Assembly (NCBI GenBank): GCA_051453625.1
Contig: JBOZIK010000001.1
Coordinates: 162,854,868 to 162,918,867 of the forward strand
Direction of reading: 5' to 3'
Source: Welwitschia mirabilis
Lineage: Eukaryota; Gnetophyta; Gnetopsida; Welwitschiales
DNA: 64,000 bases
Under the pieces are notes generated by a model. It was not told the DNA's origin. It saw only the letters and a list, made by a program, of their open reading frames with translations, and did no database searches. The translations under genes and the position numbers were made by a program. Of the stretch, positions 44,603 through 55,694 are shown one piece after another (position 1 is the stretch's first letter; each line of letters begins with the position of its first letter).

Positions 44603-46009
44603 TGTTAGATTATGTTTTGCTAATTGATGTCAAACTAATGTTTTCTGTAAAGAAAATTTTGTGTATCTTGTGTAGAAAATATTAACCACTTATAGGTTAG
44701 ATGTTAAAGCTAGGAATATCACATTATGATTACTAAAAACCTTTTAAGTTTACTTACCCTCTTAAGGGATCGAATGAACCATCAAGGGGTTAATCGCACT
44801 TAGAGCATACTCTCAGAATTGAATTGAATTTAGAGGGGTCAACTAGATTTTTGAGGGATCGACTAGATCTATGAACTTGAGAATAATAATCCTAAACTAA
44901 TTGTCAAAGAGTCAACTAGACCTTTAAGGAGTTGCTTGGACTTGAGCNNNNNNCACTTGATAACCCTAAACCGATCATCAAGGGGTCATCTAGACACCTG
45001 AGGGGTTGACCAAACCTAATGTAGAAAGTTAGAATAAATCTTTATCAGGATTAATGGATAATTAGATAGATATGCAAGCAACCAAATAAGGGGTCGACTA
45101 AATCCTAAGGGGTCAACTAAACATGGAGCCGTAAGAATCTAAGGCAACCAAAAATTTTACTTGGGTGACTTATTTAAGTCATGGCACTAGGAGGGGTCGA
45201 CCAGATTTTTAAGGAATCAACTAGCTAGAACAAAAATGAAAATTTTTATCCATTATGTATCTATTATGTATCTATTTTATAGCTATTTATTGTCATTGGA
45301 AGTGCATTTTTACTTGTAATAAATCCTAAAATCCTTCTAGTATAAATAGTCAAGAGAGAAATTACTGAAGAGATATTTTGACTCTTGATAAAAGAACTTA
45401 AATGTGTTATTCTCATTATAGCATCTTGGCATTATACTCTTGACTAAGGATGATTTTTCATTTACTATATTTATACATTCAAGGTCAGATCTTGTACTTT
45501 ATTATTATATTATCTATAGGATAAGACCTTCATTACAATCATTTTACCAAATATCGAGTGATATCAGTGCATTAGGGTATTCTTTCATCACTATCATACA
45601 TTGTAAAAGGTTAAGACTTAGCCTGCAAAAGTAAATTAAAAGGTTGAGACTCATCCTACAAAAGTATATTAAAAGGTTAAGACTTAGCCCGTAAAAGCAT
45701 ATGTGTAAAGATTACAGGTAAACCTGCAATACTGGGAAAAGTTAATAAAGATCTGGATTAGGCTTGGTGATAAGCTAATTATCGAGAGTAGAGTAGGAGG
45801 TTTCCTAAACCACTATAAAACTTATATGCATCTGATTGGTATTTTATGCTTTTTATTAGTTTCATTATTCTGAATACTTTTAGTTTTGCTTTTTATGTGT
45901 GAGTTTATTATTGATCTATTTAAGCAAGTCTTTGTTATATCATAAGTTTATTTAGATAATTTTTTTAAAGAACCTATTCACCCCCCCTCTAGGGTGCTCG
46001 ATTCTATTA
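44603..46009 (+). repeat. 3' LTR of the 38662-46009 element
   Basis: 1407 bp including six Ns (44948-44953). It starts TGTTAGATTATGTTTTGC and ends GGGTGCTCGATTCTATTA, followed by GTCTT. It carries the palindrome array, the TATA box (45341-45348) and a CACCCCCCCTCTAGGG tail shared with the other LTRs of the family. Confidence 0.9.
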
Positions 46010-46897
46010 GTCTTTACTACCTTAACTATGAAGTTTGGGCTATATAAATAGTTGTGTCTCTCTTAATCAAAAATGTCTTTGGTGTCTTGAGCTCCATATT
46101 CCTACATATGCCTTAGTAATTAACGGTTTATTAGATGAAGGCCAAAGATATAGTGGTATGATCTACTTAAATTTTATTGCCAAGTCAATAAGGAGCCATA
46201 ACTATGATTAATCTTAAAATTTACTAACATATAAGTAGGTCACTGACATTACATGCTATTCCTTCTAAAGGGGGGTATATAGCTAAGGTAAGTAAAACTG
46301 GCTAATGAGTTGAACGCCTTACCAAGGTAATTTATATTTTATTCCTTTTACTCACTCAAAAGATAAGGGTATCATCCTTGGAGAGGATTTAATCACTATG
46401 TGAATTTGGGAATCTTAAAACTAACAAATCTAAATTTTCATCATCTAATAATCAAATTAGGCCCCTTCACATTAAAATTTACCTCACTCACATTAAGAAC
46501 ATTTTAACAATATACTTTATTTATTCTAATGTACATAGATCTTTTGCAATTTAGAGGGGTTTGCCTTAATTGTTATACATTATGATTTAGATATATTACT
46601 TAGATTTTTGGAATTAATTCCTTTTTATTATGAGTATACCTCTCCATTGTAACCTCTTTTTATTTTTATTTTATTTGCACTATGACTTCGATAAATCATT
46701 TGAACTTGTGGATGAAAGCAAGATTTCATTTCAAGAGACTACATCATTATCTTTAATTTTTTCTCTTTGGATTTTTTGATAAGTTTGTTTGTATGCTAGG
46801 TAGACCGTTTTTTAATTAGTGGACGTGAGAAACATCCCTTTAGAATTTTAATTTACCTTACAACTTATCAACCCCCTCTCTCTTTTTAGTATTCATC
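46010..46897 (+). other. Right part of the short-LTR copia leader
   Basis: This is the leader sequence that continues after the nested element, starting with the second GTCTT (46010-46014). No convincing ORF or motif is visible before the gag ATG at 46898. A T-rich tract with CTCTCTCTTTTTAG lies at 46876-46890, just before the start. Confidence 0.5.
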
Positions 46898-47830
46898 ATG
46901 GATTTAACATCAAAAGGTAGATTCCAAATCTTATCAAAGAGCTTTACACCCATTTTGACTATTAGAATAATATCCAACCTTAGCGTAATCTTGCATGATG
47001 ATCAAAGTTGGGAGGATTGAAATGAGAATTTCATGTCAATAATGCAGATGTATTATTTTGATACATATTTTTTTCGAAGAAGAGCATGTTTATCTTCAAG
47101 ATTTAGATGAAGAAAAGGCATGAAAAGCAATTAATTACAAGGTCATAAAGATAATGTGAAAATTGGTGGCTAATTTATATAAAACATTGGTTATAGGAGT
47201 GAGTATTATCATATTAGCTATGGTACTCTATGAGATACCTTTTATGCAAAGAATGATCTTGAGCTGATCAATCTTGTTACAAGTATGAATAACCTTCACT
47301 ATAAAGGGGTAAAATACTTTATCTTGTAGCTTAAATAATAAACATTAAAACAAAGATTACAGAGATAGATTTAATATAAAAAGTTTACATAAATTATGTT
47401 AACTTAATTTGCTATTATTTAGAGGATCCATTTCTTCTTGGTTACATTCTATCTCTTCATGAAAGTAAGTGGCCATCTAATATGAACTTTGACATGCTCA
47501 ATAAGGATCTTATTACTGTAAAATCTTAGTTTAAATTATAGACTCTTCTTCCTCTTATGTGATCTACAAAGTTTCTCTCTCTTATGGATCTCCTCCTAAA
47601 CATAAGCAATCTTCTTATAACTCTCATTTTTTTAAGACATCACATAAAGAAAAGTGTAAGGATCCATAAAAATAGAAAAAGAAGCCTAATTAGACTCCAC
47701 TAAAAAAGAAGAAAGTTTAGCATACTACTACTTCAAACAAAAATAAATATCAATGCTTATGATGTGGAGTAAGTGGTCATATCTCATACTTATATTGGAT
47801 ATCTTAGAATAATATTAAATCTACATCTAA
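46898..47830 (+). pseudogene. gag: Gag of the short-LTR copia element
   Basis: ATG at 46898 opens MDLTSKGRFQILSKSFTPIL in a plausible gag N-terminus. The middle is too decayed to align. The C-terminus (47600-47740) is very Lys-rich with a KKKPN..PLKKKKV stretch, and is followed by a zinc knuckle near 47750-47800 that reads C-L-stop-C-GVSGH-ISYL-Y. The second residue pair is broken by a stop and the last Cys has become Tyr. Stops are common throughout. The assignment rests on position after the primer site and leader, and on the knuckle preceding the protease. Confidence 0.6.
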
Positions 47831-47929
47831 GACATACATAGTTACTAAAGAGTCTGGATACCTTGATGATAATGAAAATTATGTGTCAAACATAGTTTTT
47901 GATAATTTTGACTTTGTGGGTATAGATGA

Positions 47930-48760
47930 GTACATACCTCATGATAAAACTTGGATTCTTGAAATAAGTACTAATTGTCACATAACTTATTGAACCGATT
48001 ATCTTGATGATTTTTTCAAAGCCCCAAGTCAGGCTTATTAGGAAAATAGAACTCTAGTTCTAATGGAAGGTTATGATTTGGTTACCCTCCACTTGACATT
48101 GCTCTCTCTGCAAACTATTTCTTATGTTTTGTATGTGCCTTCTTTGATGTTACTTCTTCTATTACTTTCCACTCTGCTATGAGAAGATCACTTAATCTGT
48201 ATGATGAAGCACTTAGTGGACATTTTTTATTCTAATCACCAATTGGCTATAAAAGGGTACAAAGATGGAAAACTTATACATCTTCAAGGTTATATCAAAA
48301 AGTATGAGATCACTTATGCTACTTACCAAGACAAAACCTTGGATGTTCAATATCCTATGGTTGAGGAGGGAGATGTAGCCACTAGTTCTACTCTAGTTCT
48401 TTCTCTTGGTATGACATATTTGTGACCTATAGGAATTGAGAAATTTGGTGTTCTAGGCACTCTTAATCATAGTTCTTATAGTAATTTAGTAGGTTATTTG
48501 ATCAAAGAAGCTGAGACTATCCATACGTAACATTGTCTTACTTGGTCAAAGTCTACTCTCCAAGATGTTTATCATAATAAAAAGTGTAAAACTAGTACCA
48601 AAAATAGCTCACATACAACTCATGGTAAAGATGTTGATAACCTTCATTTAATTTTTAAGGGTAAATCAACTTCTTTGAAAGACATTATTCTACATTATCA
48701 ATGGGTCCAAGCCATAAAATAAAGAATACCATGCTCTTGTGAAAAATGATATATAGAAGT
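47930..48760 (+). pseudogene. pol: Protease, pre-integrase piece and RT start of short-LTR copia
   Basis: The protease box is DKTWILEISTNCHITY, decayed from WILDTGASCHIT mainly by G-to-A changes. VLYVPS (about 48127) marks its C-terminal strand. An open frame (48201-48425) continues with HQLAIKGYKDGKLIHLQ. Then FGVLGTLNHSSYSNLVGYL corresponds to the LxHxRLGHxN pre-integrase motif. At about 48690 HYQWVQAIK resembles the start of copia RT (WxxAMxxE). Integrase core and the rest of RT are absent, so this copy is internally deleted too. Confidence 0.6.
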
Positions 48761-48990
48761 TGGTTTATAAAATTAACAAACTTATATAGCATGAAATCAT
48801 TGCATTAGTATATCATTTAGCCATAGAATAAATAACTGTTACTCAAACAAAGATATCTGATTGAGAGAAGTTTTAATATTTCAATCCATAATTAGATTGA
48901 TAAATGAGTTGAGTCAAAATCATTTTTCTTTTTTACATTGAGAGCTTGATTTCATTTTGAGTCTTTTATTAAAACCACATCTAATCCTAA

Positions 48991-49105
48991 TACTATAGGA
49001 TGTGTAGTATAAATATGGCCTAGTACTATGGGATGTGTGGTATACATTTTGGCTTAGCATTATGGGATTTGTAATGCACATGAATAAGCCTATCTGCAAT
49101 GGGAT
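48991..49105 (+). repeat. Four 33-35-bp tandem units before the polypurine tract
   Basis: Units start near 48991, 49024, 49059 and 49094. Each contains (A)CTATGGGATGTGTAG and a following GGCCTAG/GGCTTAG/AAGCCTA word. They lie in the 3' untranslated part of the short-LTR copia element, about 150 bases upstream of its polypurine tract. Confidence 0.7.
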
Positions 49106-49250
49106 GTGTAGCAGTAAATTAACTGCTTCTTTTATGAAGTAGTTTTATCATATGAAAACTCCTTTCTAGAGGTTTTATTATAGGCTACATTCCTAAGGTT
49201 TTCCCCTAGTTACTTTTATTTTTCCTTGGAAGAGAGCATATTTCCATGTT

Positions 49251-49272
49251 AAGAGGGTGGGGAGGGGAAAGA
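49251..49272 (+). promoter_or_regulatory. Polypurine tract of short-LTR copia
   Basis: The 22-base run from 49251 contains AGAGGGTGGGGAGGGGAAAG. It is almost pure purine and immediately precedes the 3' LTR. Confidence 0.8.
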
Positions 49273-49447
49273 ATCTAAGAATAGTACATACCATGGTCTC
49301 ATACCTACATATACGTAAAAATCCTAGTGATGTACTTATCTATTTAAGCAAGCTCTTTGTTTGAATTAAAAAAAAAAAAAAGAGAAATAAAATTTTCATT
49401 TGGAAATCTTGAACCTCTTGATTTTCTAGAATACTTATTTCTTAATA
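49273..49447 (+). repeat. 3' LTR (175 bp) of short-LTR copia
   Basis: It pairs with 36410-36578, ends ..TTTCTTAATA and is followed by the GATAC duplication (49448-49452) and the resumed gypsy protease frame. Confidence 0.85.
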
Positions 49448-50289
49448 GATACCCATGCAGTAATTTTAGAAAAACCTTAGATGACTACTACAGATGCTAC
49501 AATTTATTCTAGAAATGGAGTAGTGGAAATTAGTTTGAAATATCTTTAGAAAGAGATCAATTCATTTGATGCAGTGGTTATAGAGGAGATGGTACATAAT
49601 ATAGAAGCTAAAATTAATGCAATTTTAACAGATGAAGTTAGTAAAAGTATGAAGAAGAAAGTTTAACATCTAAAAAAATAGAAAATCCTTCACTTAGGAA
49701 GGGTTAAAGTATATTAAAATAGCTCCGAATAGACCTATGATTATAAATAGTTCTTTAATCATTCTCAAAAAAGAAGCTTAAAAGAATGTTAATAAGAAGA
49801 AAGGAAGATTTTTCTTAGTATTACACTAATATTAAGGAAATATATCAAAAAATAGATTAATATAAAATTTATTTGGGTACTTCTATTAAATCAAGCAAAC
49901 AACCAGAAATAAGATGCAATTTACATATGCAAAAAATAATTAAATAAGAAATTTCTAAACTCTTGGATGTTGGATTTATCTATTCTATATTTATTTCAGA
50001 ATGGGTTAGTCCTATTATAGTGGTACTAAATAAATAAAATAAATGAAGAGTATGTATAGATTTTTAAATGTTGAATACAATAATTTATAAAGATTATTTT
50101 TTCTTTTCCATTTATAGATTAAGTTTTAAAAAGAGTATTTGGACATTAGTATTATATCTTTCTTGATGGATATAATGGATATGATTAGGTTCTAATAGCT
50201 TTGGAGAATCAAGACAAGACAACTTTTACTTGTTATTATGATACTTATGCCTATAAGGTATTACCATTAGGGTTATATAATGCCCCTAC
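49448..50289 (+). pseudogene. pol: Gypsy protease end and RT, N-terminal part
   Basis: The protease resumes with THAVILEKP, then TTTDATIYSRNGVVE, the equivalent of ILGRPFLATxxAxIDxxxG. RT follows: RCNLHMQKIIK, LLDVGFIYSI, SEWVSPIIVV and RVCIDF. The catalytic motif A is FLDGYNGYD with Asp retained, then TTFTCYYDTYAYKVLPLGLY, ending at NAP where the next insertion interrupts. The order and motifs match Athila/Tat RT. Frame changes and stops occur. Confidence 0.8.
50285..50289 (+). repeat. Target-site duplication CCTAC (left; right copy CCTGC)
   Basis: CCTAC abuts the LTR at 50290. CCTGC at 57067-57071 abuts the other LTR. They differ by one transition. Joining the two sides restores the RT word NAPATF. 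Confidence 0.85.
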
Positions 50290-51572
50290 TGTAGGATCAA
50301 GAACCTTAAAGGGGGGGATGAAAGGTCTCAAAAAGAATGTTTAAATAAATTCACAATATAAACTTACTTGAAATGAATCACTAAAAAACTTGTGCATAAA
50401 AACTAAAAGTATTATAAAAAATAAAAACAATAGAAAGCATAGAAATATTGACCATATGCATGCAAGNNNNNNNNNNTCCTGATCTGGATCTCTGTTAAAC
50501 TCTTCTAGGTATTACAAGTTTACTATAACCTTTGCAAATGGACTTTTTCTGAAGGCTTAGTTTCAAACTTTTCAAATGGATTTTTTTGAAGGATTAGTCT
50601 TAACTTTTTAAAGAGATTGTAGTAGTGATGATAGAATGCCTAAGTACACTAGTATCACTTATTCTTTGATTTAATGCAAGTAATGGAGCACTTCTCCTAT
50701 AAATGATATAATCTATGAATAATGGAGTGCTATAGATCTGATCTTGTATGCAAAATACAATAGATGCTAGCTCGTCTTTGATCAAGAAAGTAATGCCAAA
50801 AGAGTACAATGATTAATCACTAAGATTCAATAGTTTGGTAAAGGTTAAAAGCTTCTATAGTGATATCACTCATGGATATTTATAATGGAAAACTTTTAGG
50901 ATTATCACAAGTAAAAACGCACTTCCCATGATTATAAAATCACTACATAAGGGATATAAAATTTTTATTTTTATTCTAGGCAGTTGACCTCTTAAATGTC
51001 TAATCGATCCTTCCTAGTGTCATTACTTAAATAGGTCATCCAAGTGAACCTTTTAGTTACCTTAGTTTCTTATGACTCCATATTTGATTGAATCCTAAGG
51101 GTCTAGTCAAGCACTTATCTCGTTGTCCACATATCTGTCTAGTCACTTGCTTGGTCTTAACAAAATTTATCTTAGTTTTTGTACATTAGATCTGGTTGAT
51201 CCCTAAGGAATCTAGTTGATCCCTTATTGATTAGATGTAAAGTATTAATACTCATATGTAATTGACTCTTTGGTAATTAGTTCAAGGGTACTGTTCTTAG
51301 GTTCATAGGTTTAGTCGACCCCTCAAAAGTCCAGTCAACCTCTTTAAATTTAGTTTAATTTTGAGAGTTTACTCTAGGTGTAATCGATTCCTTACAAGTT
51401 TGGTCAACTGTTCAAGAGGGTAACAAAACTTAACAGGTTTCAGAATCAAAATGTAATATTCATAGCTTCAGCTTCTAACCTATAAGTGATCAATATTTTT
51501 TGCACATGATATAATAAATTTCACTTCATAAAAAAATTACTTTAACATTAATTGACAATTTATAATCCAATA
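50290..51572 (-). repeat. 3' LTR of the 50290-57066 element
   Basis: On the minus strand it starts TATTGGATTATAAATTG (decayed TGTTGG) and ends ..CTTGATCCTACA. It has the GGTCGACC-type palindrome array (50980-51420) and a TATTTATA box (50877-50884). It contains a 10-N gap. Confidence 0.85.
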
Positions 51573-51593
51573 GTCTCCCCCTTTGATATTGAT
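51573..51593 (-). promoter_or_regulatory. Polypurine tract next to 3' LTR
   Basis: Minus strand ATCAATATCAAAGGGGGAGA directly precedes the LTR. A second copy of the word is at 52010-52030. Confidence 0.75.
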
Positions 51594-52009
51594 GACAAAC
51601 ATTCCCTTAGTTGTAAAATATTGAATTTGAGGAAACTCCTCCTCACAAAATGCTTATTAAACTTTGCAAAAAATATTAGACAATTTATATCAAGTAAGAC
51701 ATTTTGGAAAGTTTTAATTTGTGCTTGCATTAAAACAATTTGAGATGCAATTTTTTTTAGAGATAACAAAATGCCAAAATATTCATGAGAAATAACATTT
51801 ATAAGAATCAACATTTTGATCATGCATTATTTAATAGCCTTGAGATAAATCAAAAATTTATTTCATAATAAATAAAGGTGCACTACAAATTTTGAATAGA
51901 AATAATAAAAAAAAACAAGTGCATATCTATTACTTTAAAATAAGTAGTACAAATTAAAGATGCTCATTAAGAAAAAATACTTTCGAAATCATCAAAGACA
52001 GCTAACTAG

Positions 52010-52030
52010 CTCTCCCTCTTTTAACATCAA
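52010..52030 (-). promoter_or_regulatory. Second, upstream polypurine-tract copy
   Basis: Minus strand ATTGATGTTAAAAGAGGGAG lies about 60 bases after the stop of the extra ORF, as in the other two copies. Confidence 0.55.
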
Positions 52031-52090
52031 TAACAAAGGAGAGAAACACAAAAAAGTAAGAAAGAACAAACATAAGCATGGAAAACATAT

Positions 52091-53125
52091 CTAATTAGAT
52101 TCTTCTTATTCCTCTTCTTTAGACTCTTCTTCTTCCTCTTTTTCCTCTTCTTTGGCTATCTTCCATGATGAACTTTCAATTTCCTCATAATTGTTAGTAA
52201 TCTCATACCTAGCTATAGTATGAGTTTCCTTTATATGCCTAGTACAAGAGTTAATCAGACTTAGGTATGAAAGTATCTCTTTTAGAGAGGCTTCCTTGGA
52301 AGAAGGATATTTAGAGGACTTATTTAATGTAATAAAGATATGCATGCAAGACAACATCACATACCCAAGGATGATATGGATTAAAGAGTTTCAGGTTTTG
52401 AGTGAAAATTCACATGATAACATATTAAGAATCAACATAGAGTAGGATAAAGTCCTAGTTCTATAGTAATCCAAGTAAGAAACCATATTTTTTAGTATAA
52501 TGACAAGGGTATCAATGAAGTGCCTAGTCCCTCCCAAGTATATTAAATAGACCCTATAGTTAGAGGCCTTATCATGATGACCTACAAAAAGCAAAAAGTT
52601 ATAGGTAAAAACCAAGTAAAGGAAATAGTATTTAGGAGTAAGAAAAGAAGTGAAAAGGGTATGCTTCCAGCTATGGAACTTATCAGAAATCTCTCTTATG
52701 ACTACTGCTTTATCTTCCACAGAGTCATAAAGAGGCTAAAACTCCTTATAGTCCCCTCTTGGAAGATTAGTAATAGCCACAATAAAGTTTGTAATGATCT
52801 TCATCCTCTTCCCCAAAACTAGGATTTCAAGGATTCCAAAGTCAATATCATAAGAAGCATTATAATACAACATTCTGATAAGGAAAGAATAAGTTAAATC
52901 TAAAATATTAAGAAAATAATATTGATCCTGATCTCATAAGAGTTAGATTACATCTCTGAGTTTTTTAAGCCCTAATGTAGCAATAGATCTCTCTTCACAC
53001 ATGAGCTTCCTCTCAAACTTTTCAGAGAACTTTTTCAAGGCATTTTTAGACATTCCATGGCAGAAATTAGAAGATTTTCTAACTAAAACTTCCTTGGTCC
53101 TTCTCCTAGAAGGTCCCTTAGCTAT
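52091..53125 (-). pseudogene. Extra ORF downstream of pol (env-like position), best-preserved copy
   Basis: This is the most open of the three homologues. Its frame pieces at 53155-52943, 52720-52391 and 52360-52106 cover nearly the whole gene. The start codon, aligned with 26279, has changed from ATG to ATA (53125). Visible features are a basic N-terminus (SRRRTKE), HGMSKNALKKFSEKFERKLM, a conserved middle (FTSFLTPKYYFLY, FTYNF, YRVYLIYL, MVSYLDYYRTRTLSYSMLI), a helix ETHTIARYEI and a Glu/Lys tail (KEEEKEEEEESKEEE), ending at TAG 52091. The length of about 345 codons is the same in all copies. I infer a structural or accessory protein. No membrane anchor or signal peptide is clear. Confidence 0.65.
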
Positions 53126-53469
53126 TGCAACTTCTTTACAAGAGCTTAAAGACAAAAGAAATGTAAGAAAAGCTTTAAATTTGGAAAAAATAAAAGGCTA
53201 GAACACAATGAAAAGGGTTCGGGTGCCTCTTAATTTTATAAAGAAGGTCTATTAGAGTAATTTCAAGAAAGAAATTAAGTCCACTGATGGTACTTTCACA
53301 ATGTAATCCTTTAGGTCTAGTTGACCAGTTGGAGTTTTGATCACCTATTAAGACATAGGTCTACAGTACTGAAAGGGGTCTAGGTGATCAGGCTTTCAGC
53401 CAGTTAACTAATCACATCTAGTCGATTAAATCATAAATCTAGTTAATCACCTTGCAATCAACTAGAGGA

Positions 53470-54010
53470 TAATGATTTAATCCCCAATTTATTTTGGTAA
53501 TTAAGATAAATATCATAATTTTGAGATTTCATAGTAGTATCTACTAGTTGATGTTTTATATTAATAAACTTCAAAGTATTATTTCCTTTTTTAACTTTAT
53601 AATTAACATAATCTAATTGTTTATGATAAAACTCTACATAAGTATCATGAGAAAAATAACACAGGGAAAAATATTGATCTATCTTAAATACATTATCTAT
53701 TTTATTTACTTTAAAGATAACATCATTTGATTTTCATGTAAAATTTTATGTTTAGACTTATGAAAAACTACTTTTTGACCTTTATTACATATTTGGCTAA
53801 TACTTAATAAATTATACTTTAAACCATTAATACATAGAACTTTATTAATTCTATATAAGTTACCTCCTATGATGCTTTCAATACTTTTGATTTTTGCTCT
53901 TCTGTAATTACCAAAGATAACTTCTCCTCTATCAAAATTGCTCAACTATTTAAAACTAGATTTATCTTCTATTATGCGTTTTGATCATCTACTGTCTAAG
54001 TACTAGCTAG
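53470..54010 (-). pseudogene. pol: Internally deleted copia pol: protease joined to RNase H tail
   Basis: The protease starts YLDSR, where DSG has lost its Gly to Arg, followed by a stop in place of Cys. It continues GEVIFGNYRRAKIKSIESI and NGLKYNLLSISQI (53945-53706). The pre-integrase start HKQLDYVNYK (about 53615) runs directly into VKKGNNTLKFINIKHQL (about 53600), the end of RNase H, then NKLGI. All of integrase and RT is missing between these two points. Confidence 0.85.
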
Positions 54011-54259
54011 TGTCATTTGAGATGTTGAAAGTTGTTTGAGTTAAAAGACTTTTCAAATCATTATATTTTACCCACTTAGTCTTTTTAGACTTATGTAATA
54101 CACCTCCTTTTGGAATAAATTTAAATGAAAGAGAACTAACTAAATTTGAAAATAACATTAACTTTTTAGTAGTGCAAAAATGTTTTGAATTTCTTATTAC
54201 CATAAAAATAACCAGTAACTTTAGAAATAAACTTAGTTTGTCAAGTTACCTTTTTTTTT

Positions 54260-55628
54260 CACTTTGAGGATCTTAAGGGATGAAGCCAATACCTGACTTA
54301 TCACTAGTAGGTTTTTGAACTTTAAGTCTGTTCTAATTTGGAAGAACCACTAGAAAATTTATTTACCAAAAAAAAAAATATTTTACCTGTAAAGTAAGAT
54401 CAAAATTTTTATATTTAAGCATTTTGTACTTTGTTTCTATTTCCTCCTTTTTTGGTAAGAGACTTTATAATTTCATTTGAATCATTTATCCTCTTTTCTA
54501 ATGCTTCATATTTCTTATATAGTTCTTAATTAGTGTCATCTATATCATCCTATTCTTCATCAATCATATACAAATAATCAGGCTCTGATGTACTAGGTAA
54601 GTTATAAACTAAAGGCATAATTGCCATGAAAGATAGTCTTCTATCTCCATCAAATTTTTAACTTGAACTACTATCATCATCCTCATTTGCATTATCCCAT
54701 ATTGTAATGAATGAAAAAGTCTTTTATTTTCTGTGATCTCTTTTGGTGTTTGGGTACTTATTAGTCATATGTCTAAAGCCTTTACAAGAATATCATTGGA
54801 TTTTTTTCCTTTGTCTTACTTCTTCTTATACTTTGATTGTTTTCTTTTTGTACTTTTACTTGGCTCATCTTTCTTTTTTATTTTGTATAAGAATTTCTTG
54901 AACCTTCTTGTTAAGAGAGAAACTTCATCATCATCTAGTTCTTCATCTGACTTCTTAGATCTACATCCCTCTTGCACACACTTCAAAGTAATACCTTTCT
55001 TCTTATCTTTAGTAAATTTTAATTCATATGTTTGCAAACTATCTTGAAGTTCTTATAGTGCCATTATATTGATGTTCTTGCTTTTCTTAATTACTATGAA
55101 TTTAGGTTCAAATCTCTTTAAAAGAGATCTTAGCACTTTTCTAATTACTTTTTCTTCACGATATTGATAAGTCTAGCAAAATACTCTTGTAAGATATCCT
55201 CCTTGTCTATATGAATGTTTTTAAATTTGGAGATAAGAATTTGAAGCTTAGCTTTCTTAACTATAGATATTTCTTTATGAGCAACTTTAAGAATATCCAT
55301 GCTTCCCTTTCATAATTACAATTTACAATTTGTTTAAATTTATTTACATAAACTACATAAAATATAACATTAAGAGCATAAATGTTTGTGGTGGCTTGGC
55401 TTTATCAATGGGAGTTCATTGATCTTGGGTTTAAGCAATTAGAATGGTATTACCATTTGCATTAGTTTTACTAATGTAGGCATATTATACCCTTTATAAA
55501 TAACCTCTTCAATATCTACATCTAGGGATCTAAGGAAAATTCTCAATCTGGCTTTCTAATCAGCATAATTTAACCCATTAAGTAAAGGAAAATAACCAGT
55601 GAAAACACCATCAAAGGGTATTACTCAT
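54260..55628 (-). pseudogene. gag: Copia gag (Sirevirus-like)
   Basis: ATG at 55628 (MSNT..). The capsid part is decayed, but its C-terminal section is open at 55037-54816: QTYELKFTKDKKKGITLKC, then DDDEVSLLTRRFKKFLYKIK. The same block is at 41020-41170 in the 38662 copy. The zinc knuckle near 54800-54755 has its first Cys turned into a stop and its last into Tyr (stop-YSCKGFRHMTNKY). A Lys/Glu-rich C-terminal helix follows. Confidence 0.8.
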
Positions 55629-55680
55629 TTTTGAGTTCTAGAGTCTAGATCAGTTAAAATCTTAATATGGATTCAACTTA

Positions 55681-55692
55681 GCTATGATACCA
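55681..55692 (-). promoter_or_regulatory. Primer binding site (initiator tRNA-Met)
   Basis: Minus strand TGGTATCATAGC matches TGGTATCAGAGC at 11 of 12 positions, just inside the LTR end at 55695. Confidence 0.85.
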
Positions 55693-55694
55693 AA

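Larger units (their letters stand above)
38662..46009 (+). mobile_element. Non-autonomous Sirevirus-like copia element (pol deleted)
   Basis: Layout: 5' LTR (38662 to about 40340), gag from 40396, protease (42063-42400), a junction joining the pre-integrase start to the RNase H tail (about 42435), extra ORF (42954-44008), polypurine tract, 3' LTR (44603-46009). Integrase, RT and most of RNase H are missing. The deletion is the same as in the 50290-57066 copy. Its 7348 bp are bracketed by GTCTT. The end of the 5' LTR and the primer site have been lost in a later small deletion. Confidence 0.9.
36410..49447 (+). mobile_element. Short-LTR copia element, itself interrupted by another copia
   Basis: LTRs of about 170 bp (36410-36578 and 49273-49447) end in the perfect inverted repeat TATTAAGA..TCTTAATA, probably decayed TG..CA ends, and are flanked by GATAC. 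The primer site is at 36581 and the polypurine tract at 49251-49272. The internal part is a leader (36593-38661 plus 46010-46897), gag, protease and a pre-integrase-like piece. RT is almost wholly missing. Another element (38662-46009, flanked by GTCTT) sits in the leader. It is a different copia family from the Sirevirus-like ones. Confidence 0.85.

Noticed and set aside
54733-55047. 104-codon plus-strand open frame rich in Ser, Phe and Leu
   Set aside because: It is antisense to the Lys/Asp-rich end of the minus-strand copia gag (55037-54816).
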